Assembly: GCA_965650335.1 (NCBI GenBank)
Contig: CBFGOI010000171.1
Coordinates: forward strand, 1-6,092
From: Paradesertivirga sp965650335
GTDB lineage: Bacteria; Bacteroidota; Bacteroidia; Sphingobacteriales; Sphingobacteriaceae
DNA length: 6,092 nt
Direction: 5' to 3'
The position numbers were made by a program, and so were the translations under genes. The notes beneath the pieces are model-generated. The model was not told where the DNA came from, did not search any database, and was given only the letters and a program-made list of their open reading frames with translations. Position 1 is the first letter of the stretch. Every line of letters starts with the position of its first letter. Shown here piece by piece: positions 1 through 5,238 of this stretch.

Positions 1-55
<55 letters not shown>

Positions 56-113
56 GTTGGTTTTCACATTGAACGTTGGCTTTCTAAAAGAATGTTACCG
101 TTTTTTGTGTGTG

Positions 114-143
114 CAAATATAGACAGAAAAGCGTCCTTGTCAA
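114..143 (-). promoter_or_regulatory. Bacteroidota-type promoter for the tRNA-Gly gene
   Basis: On the minus strand, TTGAC (143-139) is followed by TATATTTG (121-114), with 19 nt between the TTG and the TA. This matches the -33 TTG / -7 TAnnTTTG consensus described for the primary sigma factor of Bacteroides and Flavobacterium. Transcription should start near position 110, about 50 nt before the mature tRNA 5' end at 55. It lies just beyond the recX stop (164), so the tRNA can be transcribed independently of recX. No clear terminator separates recX from it, so readthrough is also possible. Confidence 0.8.
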
Positions 144-163
144 TAAAATATTAAAGTTTTTTT

Positions 164-658
164 TCACTTTTCTAATAAATCACTGGAATTCAGGCAATCA
201 AAAATTATCTCTCGTTCATATCCCTTTGATATTCCATAGATAACAAGCTTTTGACGACGCTTATATCCCTCCTTTTCCTTCAGTAAAGCATTCTTTTTCT
301 CTAATAGTTCTTTTAGAGTTTTTTCATAATCATCATAATTGATCTGAAGTAGAGCTTTTTTTATCAGGTTATCTCCTACTCTCTTTAATTTAAGGCCCTG
401 TTTAATTTTCAACTTACCCCAATGTTTAATCCTGAATTTCCCCAGGACATAAGCGATCGCAAATCTTTCCTCGTTCAAAAAATCAGCACCTATTAAATCA
501 CATAACACATCTTCTACTTCTGCAGAATGTAAACCATAGCCATAAAGCTTATCCCGCACCTCCTGTTGCGAACGTTCCTGGTAAGCGCAGTAATGTTCAA
601 GTTTTGCCAGGGCAGTTTTTTTGTCAAGCACTTTTTTTACCGCTTTTTCTGGTTCCAT
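164..658 (-). CDS. recX: RecX family regulatory protein
   Basis: The product is about 164 residues, a usual RecX length. RecX is a cytoplasmic, all-helical protein that binds RecA filaments and modulates, usually inhibits, recombination and SOS activity. The three-helix repeats are visible. Repeat 1 spans about residues 16-56 (the YCAYQERSQQEVRDKL segment, the family's typical 'R-S..E...KL' pattern). Repeat 2 spans about 57-105 (LNEERFAIAYV, then the basic stretch FRIKHWGKLKIKQ). Repeat 3 spans about 108-160, ending in RRQKLVIYGISKGYER. An in-frame TTG at 673 would add five residues. I prefer the ATG at 658 because it is a standard codon and family similarity begins later; neither start has a clear Shine-Dalgarno site. 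recA is not adjacent. The neighbour on the other side is the divergent murF-alr, so the promoter should lie in the 65-bp gap. The function is by family; effect on the local RecA is inferred. Confidence 0.9.
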   Translation of the reverse strand: MEPEKAVKKVLDKKTALAKLEHYCAYQERSQQEVRDKLYGYGLHSAEVEDVLCDLIGADFLNEERFAIAYVLGKFRIKHWGKLKIKQGLKLKRVGDNLIKKALLQINYDDYEKTLKELLEKKNALLKEKEGYKRRQKLVIYGISKGYEREIIFDCLNSSDLLEK

Positions 659-723
659 TTTTTTCTTAATCAATTCGTAAAAATATCATTCAAATCCTAA
701 AAATTTATAGAAATTAGTGCGAT
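659..723. promoter_or_regulatory. Divergent intergenic region between recX and murF-alr
   Basis: This A/T-rich 65-bp gap holds the start regions of both divergent genes and so should contain both promoters, unless they reach into the coding sequences. I see no good TTG-N19-TAnnTTTG match on either strand. The nearest is TAGGATTTG on the minus strand (for recX), which has one base too many between TA and TTTG and no -33 TTG. On the plus strand, TATAGAAATT just before the murF ATG is only vaguely promoter-like. No inverted repeat suggesting an operator was seen. Confidence 0.4.
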
Positions 724-3192
724 ATGTCGCATCCGCTATACCAGATTACAGAAATCAACCAAGTAGTTCATGCTGAAGGGATTCTTAATGCACCCGAAGT
801 AACCATTCGCACACTGGTATTTGATAGCCGCAAGCTTAGCGACGTGGAGCATTCATTATTCTTTGCATTAAGCGGGCGCAGAGACGGACACGAATACTTA
901 CAGGATGCATACGATCAGGGAATCAGGAACTTCGTAATCTCGGATGATTCTAAACTATCAAAAAGATACAAGGATGTTAATATACTATTAGTTAACGACA
1001 CCTTGCACGCTCTGCACAGACTCACTTCCTGGCATAGAACGCATTATAATTACCCCGTGATGGCCATTACGGGAAGTAATGGAAAAACGGTGGTAAAAGA
1101 ATGGCTGTATCAACTGCTGGCGCCCGAAAAAAACCTTATCAGAAGTCCAAAAAGTTATAATTCGCAAATTGGAGTTCCTCTTTCTGTTTGGGAGATGAAT
1201 GACGAACATTCTATGGCGATATTTGAAGCTGGTGTTTCTCATACCGGCGAAATGATTAACCTGGCAAAGATTATTCAACCCACAATCGGATTGTTAACCA
1301 ATATTGGAGAGGCACATAACGAAGGTTTCGCAGACCGGAAAGAAAAGATCAGAGAAAAACTATTACTGTTCGAAAATACCGACCTGTTTATTTACTCACC
1401 AAAATATTTGAAAGGGTATACCGGAGAAATTCCCGGAAAGGAGAAATTTACCTGGTCATGGGATGAAGAAACGGACCTTAGACTTATAGACGATGAGGTT
1501 CTTGAGGATAAATACCTGTTTATCAGGGCCAAATACAAGAACCGCGATGTCCAATGCGTTGTTCCTTTTATCGATGCAGCTTCCGTAGAAAACGCCATTT
1601 GCTGTTGGGCTACTATATTAGCTCTGGGATATTTGCCTCAGGATGCTGATATCCGACTGGAGAAACTCCATCCCATTAAAATGCGATTGGAGTTAAAAGA
1701 CGGAATAAACAATTGTTCAATTATTGATGATTCTTATAGCTCTGATATTTCATCATTGGCCATAGCCCTTGATTTTCTTAAACAGCAAAATCAGCATTTA
1801 AGGCGTTCGCTTATATTGTCAGATATCCCGGAAGCGGGAATTGATTCTGACTCACTTTATCAGCAAGTAGCTAAACTTCTTAAAAACAAAGAAGTCGACC
1901 GTTTAATAGGTGTTGGCGAAGAACTCAGCAAGCATGCTAATAAATTCACTTTAGAGAAGGCCTTTTTTAAAAATACTGATGATCTTATAAGCAATCTGGA
2001 TACATTAAAACTTTATAACGAAACCATTTTAATAAAAGGTGCCAGGGCTTTCGGTTTTGAGCGGGTAAGTACTGTACTTACCAAAAAAGTACATGAAACC
2101 ATGCTCGAAATCAACTTAAACGCGCTTGAACACAACTTGAATTTTTACAAATCTCAGCTCAAGAAAGGTGTTAAACTCATGGTAATGGTTAAAGCTTTTT
2201 CGTACGGAAGTGGCAGCTTTGAAATCGCTAACCTGTTGCAATTTAATAAAATAGATTGGCTGGCAGTTGCTTACGCAGACGAAGGCGTAACGCTTCGAAA
2301 AGCCGGAATCACACTACCTATTATGGTTATGAATCCGGATTTGATGGCCTTTGATGTGATGATCGAACATTCATTGGAACCCGAAATTTATAGCTTTCGT
2401 GTGCTGAAAGATTTTGTAGAGGCACTAAATCGCAAAAATCAGGAAAATTATCCGGTGCATATTAAGCTGGATACAGGAATGCACAGATTAGGCTTTTTGC
2501 CAAATGACGTTGATCGTTTATTGAAAGAATTAGCAAACTGCCCTGCCATAACAATCAAAAGCATTTTCTCTCACCTGGTAGCAAGCGAAGACCCAGAGTC
2601 AGATGAATTTACATTTCAGCAAATCTCTGTATTCAAGGAAATTACGGACGCGATAGAAACAACCGTTGGATATAGCTTTTTACGGCACATATCTAACACC
2701 TCGGGCATAAGCCGTATTCCGGAGGCTCAATTCGATATGGTAAGATTAGGTATTGGCCTTTACGGGATAGATAGTTCTTACAAAAACAAAAAATCACCTT
2801 TACAAACCGTAACTACTTTAAAAACCAGCATTTCGCAAATCAAAACCCTTGGTCCCGGCGACACGGTTGGTTATAACCGAAAAGGGATAATGCCTCAGGG
2901 CGGAAAAGTGGCTACTGTAAAAATTGGCTATGCCGACGGATACAACCGTAAGCTCGGCAATGGAATCGGAAAAATGCTGGTAAATGGCGTTGAAGTACCA
3001 ACAATCGGAAATATCTGTATGGATATGTGTATGCTGGATATTACGGATGTGCCAGCCAACGAAGGTGATGAAGTGATTGTTTTTAATGATGTAATCCGGG
3101 TAGAAGATATCGCAAAACAAATAGAAACAATTCCCTACGAAGTGCTTACCGGTATCTCCGAAAGGGTAAAAAGAGTGTATTTTTATGAATAA
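724..3192 (+). CDS. murF-alr: Bifunctional MurF ligase / alanine racemase fusion
   Basis: This 822-residue cytoplasmic enzyme joins two cell-wall functions. Residues 1-455 resemble MurF, the ATP-dependent ligase that adds D-Ala-D-Ala to UDP-MurNAc-tripeptide. Visible features are the N-terminal substrate domain (LVFDSRKL at 31-38), the P-loop TGSNGKT (116-122, Lys121), SYNSQIGVPLS (144-154), NIGEAHNEGF (193-202) and the C-terminal-domain motif DDSYSSD (335-341). Residues 458-822 are a PLP-dependent alanine racemase: the PLP lysine is Lys490 in MVKAFSYGSG, KLDTGMHRLG is at 581-590, the pyridine-nitrogen arginine is Arg674 in VRLGIGLYG, the second catalytic base is Tyr717 in TVGYNRKG, and CMD is at 765-767. 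Both halves keep their key residues, so both are probably active. The same fusion is known across Bacteroidota and is not a frameshift artefact. The racemase half makes D-Ala, the precursor of the D-Ala-D-Ala that MurF attaches, although a separate Ddl is still needed between them. The ATG at 724 fits the family start; no strong ribosome-binding site is visible. Confidence 0.96.
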   Translation: MSHPLYQITEINQVVHAEGILNAPEVTIRTLVFDSRKLSDVEHSLFFALSGRRDGHEYLQDAYDQGIRNFVISDDSKLSKRYKDVNILLVNDTLHALHRLTSWHRTHYNYPVMAITGSNGKTVVKEWLYQLLAPEKNLIRSPKSYNSQIGVPLSVWEMNDEHSMAIFEAGVSHTGEMINLAKIIQPTIGLLTNIGEAHNEGFADRKEKIREKLLLFENTDLFIYSPKYLKGYTGEIPGKEKFTWSWDEETDLRLIDDEVLEDKYLFIRAKYKNRDVQCVVPFIDAASVENAICCWATILALGYLPQDADIRLEKLHPIKMRLELKDGINNCSIIDDSYSSDISSLAIALDFLKQQNQHLRRSLILSDIPEAGIDSDSLYQQVAKLLKNKEVDRLIGVGEELSKHANKFTLEKAFFKNTDDLISNLDTLKLYNETILIKGARAFGFERVSTVLTKKVHETMLEINLNALEHNLNFYKSQLKKGVKLMVMVKAFSYGSGSFEIANLLQFNKIDWLAVAYADEGVTLRKAGITLPIMVMNPDLMAFDVMIEHSLEPEIYSFRVLKDFVEALNRKNQENYPVHIKLDTGMHRLGFLPNDVDRLLKELANCPAITIKSIFSHLVASEDPESDEFTFQQISVFKEITDAIETTVGYSFLRHISNTSGISRIPEAQFDMVRLGIGLYGIDSSYKNKKSPLQTVTTLKTSISQIKTLGPGDTVGYNRKGIMPQGGKVATVKIGYADGYNRKLGNGIGKMLVNGVEVPTIGNICMDMCMLDITDVPANEGDEVIVFNDVIRVEDIAKQIETIPYEVLTGISERVKRVYFYE
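2064..2082. repeat. Perfect 19-bp palindrome at the MurF/Alr domain junction
   Basis: GGTAAGTAC, a single central T and GTACTTACC form an exact inverted repeat with 9-bp arms. It lies inside the coding sequence over codons 447-453 (residues R-V-S-T-V-L-T), where the MurF fold ends and the linker to the racemase begins. It ends 18 nt before an in-frame ATG (Met460, 2101) that sits at the start of the racemase homology. As RNA it could form a 7-8-bp stem with a 3-5-nt loop. It is followed by six A residues on the plus strand, not a T run, so it is not an intrinsic terminator. Any function is unknown. Confidence 0.6.
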
Positions 3193-3205
3193 ACACACTC
3201 TTTTT
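3168..3205 (+). terminator. Intrinsic terminator overlapping the murF-alr stop codon
   Basis: AAAAAGAGTGT (3168-3178) and ACACTCTTTTT (3195-3205) are exact 11-bp inverted repeats. After one A-C mismatch, three more A-T pairs extend the stem inward. The GAGTGT/ACACTC core with an A run before it and a T run after it is the usual shape of a rho-independent terminator, and its symmetry would let it work in both directions. The left arm encodes the last residues of the racemase, and the TAA stop (3190-3192) falls in the loop and upper stem. It should separate murF-alr transcription from the DUF502 gene downstream. Confidence 0.82.
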
Positions 3206-3248
3206 CAGATTTGCATATCTCCACATTTATCCATTTGCACATTAATAC

Positions 3249-3256
3249 TACCTTTG
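3249..3256 (+). promoter_or_regulatory. Probable -7 promoter box of the DUF502 gene
   Basis: TACCTTTG matches the Bacteroidota -7 consensus TAnnTTTG at every fixed position and is followed by CA, as is common. Only 7 nt separate it from the ATG at 3264, so the expected start site is at about 3260-3264 and the mRNA would have little or no leader. The -33 element is weak: nothing better than TTTAT sits at the right distance. A TTTG at 3234-3237 is too close, with 11 nt between it and the box. A promoter here makes sense because a terminator closes the upstream gene. Confidence 0.55.
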
Positions 3257-3263
3257 CAGCATA

Positions 3264-3860
3264 ATGAAAAAAATTGCTGGAGCCTTATTAAATTACTTTT
3301 TCAAAGGTGTATTAGTTGTTGTTCCGCTTGGCGCTGCTATTTTTCTGATCTATTGGATAGTTTCATCAGTAGATAACGCCTTAAACCTGAGTGATGCTAT
3401 TGCGGTAGACGCTCAAGGGAAACCTGTTTACATTCCAGGATTAGGTATATTAACGGTTGTGGTTATTATTCTGATCGCCGGGATAATAGTAACGAATTTC
3501 ATTACAGACCCAATTAAAGCTGGTTTTAACCGCTGGATAAAGCGCGTTCCACTTTTAAATTTTTTCTATTCGTCTATTAAAGATTTCACTGAAGCTTTTG
3601 TTGGAGATGAAAAAAAATTCAGTGAACCCGTATTGGTAGAGCTCAACGATTCCGGATTGAAACAAGTTGGCTTTGTAACGCACAAAAACCTTAAAAAAAT
3701 AAAGCTGCCGGGTGAGGTTGCTGTTTACCTGCCATTCTCCTACTCCTTCGCCGGTCAATTGGTTATCGTTAAAACCGAACGAATAAAACCATTAAATATG
3801 ACAGCCAGTGCTGCTATGAAATTTGTGGTTTCTGGCGGAGTAAGCGGATTAACAGATTAA
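3264..3860 (+). CDS. DUF502 family inner-membrane protein
   Basis: The 198-residue product has two hydrophobic helices, about residues 14-36 and 57-80, and a soluble C-terminal half. Family marks include FKGVLVVVPLGAAIF at the start of helix 1, IPGLGIL (57-63) opening helix 2, the RVPLLNFFYSSIKDFTEAF segment (94-112), KQVGFVTH (133-140), VAVYLPFSYSFAGQLVIV (152-169) and the C-terminal VSGGVSG (189-195). These match DUF502, a family widespread in bacteria and related to plant LCV/COV1 membrane proteins. Its biochemical role is not established, so none is assigned. It lies 71 bp after murF-alr but beyond a terminator, with its own -7 box almost touching the ATG. The 3' end overlaps the convergent macrodomain gene by 4 bp. 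An upstream in-frame start is not needed because the family start is close to this Met. Confidence 0.9.
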   Translation: MKKIAGALLNYFFKGVLVVVPLGAAIFLIYWIVSSVDNALNLSDAIAVDAQGKPVYIPGLGILTVVVIILIAGIIVTNFITDPIKAGFNRWIKRVPLLNFFYSSIKDFTEAFVGDEKKFSEPVLVELNDSGLKQVGFVTHKNLKKIKLPGEVAVYLPFSYSFAGQLVIVKTERIKPLNMTASAAMKFVVSGGVSGLTD

Positions 3861-4396
3861 ATTTTATTTAACAAGTCGGTATAAAGCTTAAAATTCTCCT
3901 CGTCAAAGCATACAAAATAAACCTTTTCAAGTTTATCATTTCTTTTTAAATACTCTTTCACTGTGTTGACTGCAATTTCTGCTGCTTTTGCCTTTGGATA
4001 GCCAAAAACACCTGTGCTGATGTTTGGAAATGCGATAGTTTCGATTCCATGCTTTACTGCCAGTTCAAGAGAGTTACGATAGCAATTGCTTAATTTTTCG
4101 GCTTCCTGATGCTTTCCTCCCTTCCATACCGGACCTACCGTATGAATAACGTATTTGACAGGAAGATTTCCGCCTGTGGTAATTACAGCTTCACCGACAC
4201 GACAACTTCCCTGCTTAGCAATTATCTCCCTACATTCTTCGAGAATTTTTGGTCCGCCCGCCCTGTGGATAGCTCCGTCTACACCTCCGCCTCCAAGTAA
4301 AGATGAATTTGCAGCGTTTACAATAGCATCTACAGCCAGACCTATAATATCACCATGCATTACGGTGATCTTACCCTTAATATCCTGAGTATCCAT
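3857..4396 (-). CDS. Macrodomain protein, MacroD/YmdB type (ADP-ribose or O-acetyl-ADP-ribose hydrolase)
   Basis: The 179-residue product is a single macrodomain with almost no extra sequence. It has Asp16 in the adenine-binding HGD motif, VNAANSSLLGGGGVDGAIH from residue 26 to 44, the HTVGPVW segment (85-91) and the phosphate-binding loop STGVFGYP (127-134). Asn30 and Asp40 align with Asn25 and Asp35 of E. coli YmdB, residues implicated in catalysis in MacroD-type enzymes. The expected activities are deacetylation of O-acetyl-ADP-ribose and removal of mono-ADP-ribose from acidic residues; which one matters here cannot be told from sequence. No partner domain, sirtuin or ADP-ribosyltransferase gene is in the window. 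Its stop TAA (3859-3857) overlaps the stop of the convergent DUF502 gene. The ATG at 4396 fits the family N-terminus, and the later Met13 would remove the first beta strand. A terminator at 4496-4527 isolates it from the peroxiredoxin gene, so it needs its own promoter. Confidence 0.93.
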   Translation of the reverse strand: MDTQDIKGKITVMHGDIIGLAVDAIVNAANSSLLGGGGVDGAIHRAGGPKILEECREIIAKQGSCRVGEAVITTGGNLPVKYVIHTVGPVWKGGKHQEAEKLSNCYRNSLELAVKHGIETIAFPNISTGVFGYPKAKAAEIAVNTVKEYLKRNDKLEKVYFVCFDEENFKLYTDLLNKI

Positions 4397-4402
4397 ACCT
4401 GC

Positions 4403-4410
4403 TAAACATA
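4403..4410 (-). promoter_or_regulatory. Possible -7 promoter box of the macrodomain gene
   Basis: On the minus strand TATGTTTA (4410-4403) matches TAnnTTTG except for its last base and lies 6 nt before the ATG at 4396, a layout much like that of the DUF502 gene. No TTG is found at the expected -33 spacing, although TTGAC occurs too close, at 4421-4417. This is a weak call; the true promoter may lie further upstream, before the hairpin at 4424-4456. Confidence 0.25.
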
Positions 4411-4423
4411 TATTATGTCAACA

Positions 4424-4456
4424 GGTTTGAGAGAAGAGAGTTTAACTTCTCTAACC
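4424..4456 (-). other. Hairpin upstream of the macrodomain gene
   Basis: GGTT (4424-4427) plus AGAGAAG (4430-4436) pair with CTTCTCT (4446-4452) plus AACC (4453-4456). This gives 11 base pairs with a 2-nt bulge (4428-4429) and a 9-nt loop. It lies 28-60 nt before the macrodomain start codon. On the minus strand it is not followed by a T run, so it is not an intrinsic terminator. It could be a leader structure or an operator, or a by-product of the purine-rich GAGAGAAGAGAG stretch. Confidence 0.45.
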
Positions 4457-4495
4457 AAAATGGAAAGGCTATTCGCGGTTGAAATTCAATTCAAT

Positions 4496-4527
4496 AAAAA
4501 AGCAGGTAGTCAAATAAACTACCTGCT
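4496..4527 (-). terminator. Intrinsic terminator of the peroxiredoxin gene
   Basis: On the minus strand the exact 10-bp arms AGCAGGTAGT (4527-4518) and ACTACCTGCT (4510-4501) enclose a 7-nt loop, and five T residues follow at 4500-4496. The stem begins 22 bp after the peroxiredoxin stop codon. This is the clearest rho-independent terminator in the window. It ends the DUF72/peroxiredoxin transcript and separates it from the macrodomain gene. Confidence 0.9.
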
Positions 4528-4548
4528 AAAAACATAATACTGCTGGAA

Positions 4549-5184
4549 TTATTTGTTAGGCTGAGGTGTATATCTTAAATAAGGTTTTACAACTCGATGT
4601 CCCTTAGGAAATTTAGCCGGAATGTCTTCGGTTTTTATACCCGGAGTAACTACTACGTCCTCACCATCTTTCCAATCTGCCGGTGTAGCCACGCTATAAT
4701 TGGCCGTTAACTGAAGAGAATCAATTACCCGCAAAATTTCTGTGAAATTTCTACCGGTTGACGCCGGATAAGTTATAATCAATTTTATTTTCTTGTCGGG
4801 ACTTATAATAAATAATGAACGCACCGTAGCAGACTCAGAAGCATTCGGATGAATCATATCATATAAATTTGATACCGTTTTATCCTCATCCGCAATAATC
4901 GGAAAATTCACTTCCACTCCTTGAGTTTCATTAATGTCTTGAATCCAGCCCTGATGTTTATCAAGCGGATCAACACTTAGTGCTAATACTTTTACGTTAC
5001 GTTTTTCGAATTCAGCATTTAATGATGCCGTGCGCCCTAATTCTGTAGTACAAACGGGGGTATAATCTGCCGGGTGAGAAAATAAAACACCCCAGCTGTC
5101 TCCAAGATATTCATAAAAATCTATCTCGCCCATAGATGTTTGGGCCTTGAAATTTGGTGCGGTATCGCCTAATCTTAAGCTCAT
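4549..5184 (-). CDS. 1-Cys peroxiredoxin (Prx6 subfamily)
   Basis: The 211-residue product is a cytosolic thiol peroxidase that reduces hydrogen peroxide and organic hydroperoxides. The active-site segment HPADYTPVCTTELG (37-50) contains the peroxidatic Cys45, with Thr42 and Pro38 in place. Arg122 in TVRSLFIISPDKK is the usual third active-site residue. Cys45 is the only cysteine in the protein, so there is no resolving cysteine and it must be a true 1-Cys enzyme that depends on an outside thiol. The long C-terminal domain, with TPADWKDGEDVVVTP (167-181) and FPKGHRVVKPYLRYTP (192-207), is typical of Prx6 proteins, which dimerise through it. The GDSWG motif (28-32) of mammalian PRDX6 is present, but the position of its phospholipase His26 is Tyr24 here, so phospholipase activity is not expected. 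The gene lies 54 bp after the DUF72 gene and ahead of a strong terminator. No clear promoter was found in the 54-bp gap, so co-transcription is plausible. Confidence 0.95.
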   Translation of the reverse strand: MSLRLGDTAPNFKAQTSMGEIDFYEYLGDSWGVLFSHPADYTPVCTTELGRTASLNAEFEKRNVKVLALSVDPLDKHQGWIQDINETQGVEVNFPIIADEDKTVSNLYDMIHPNASESATVRSLFIISPDKKIKLIITYPASTGRNFTEILRVIDSLQLTANYSVATPADWKDGEDVVVTPGIKTEDIPAKFPKGHRVVKPYLRYTPQPNK

Positions 5185-5238
5185 GATTTTAAATTTTTAG
5201 GTAAGTATTAATATCTACTAAACTAAGGGGTTTAAGCT

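Noticed and set aside
150..170. Weak AAAGT/ACTTT hairpin after recX as a terminator
   Set aside because: It has only five A/T-rich pairs around an A-rich loop and no convincing T run on the minus strand.
659..673. TTG start for recX at 673
   Set aside because: It adds only five Lys-rich residues before a normal ATG at 658 and has no better ribosome-binding site.
2818..3198. Minus-strand 126-codon open frame inside murF-alr
   Set aside because: It is antisense to the conserved racemase C-terminal domain, whose motifs fully explain the sequence. The encoded protein has no recognisable motif.
3210..3258. Three copies of TTTGCA before the DUF502 gene as a possible repeat array
   Set aside because: Spacings are unequal (24 and 19 nt) and the hexamer is common in Bacteroidota promoters; only the last copy fits a -7 box.
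3185..3376. Plus-strand 63-codon open frame from ATG 3185
   Set aside because: It starts inside the murF-alr terminator and overlaps the DUF502 N-terminus in another frame; there is no family similarity.
4109..4388. Plus-strand open frames opposite the macrodomain gene
   Set aside because: They are antisense shadows of a clearly conserved macrodomain; the proline- and serine-rich product comes from the Gly/Ala-rich codons of the real gene.
4460..4537. Plus-strand 25-codon open frame starting at ATG 4460
   Set aside because: It runs straight through the peroxiredoxin terminator stem, has no promoter or ribosome-binding site, and the peptide resembles nothing recognisable.
5219..5234. TAAAC/GTTTA inverted repeat between the DUF72 and peroxiredoxin genes
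   Set aside because: Five weak pairs and no T run; too poor to call a terminator or operator.
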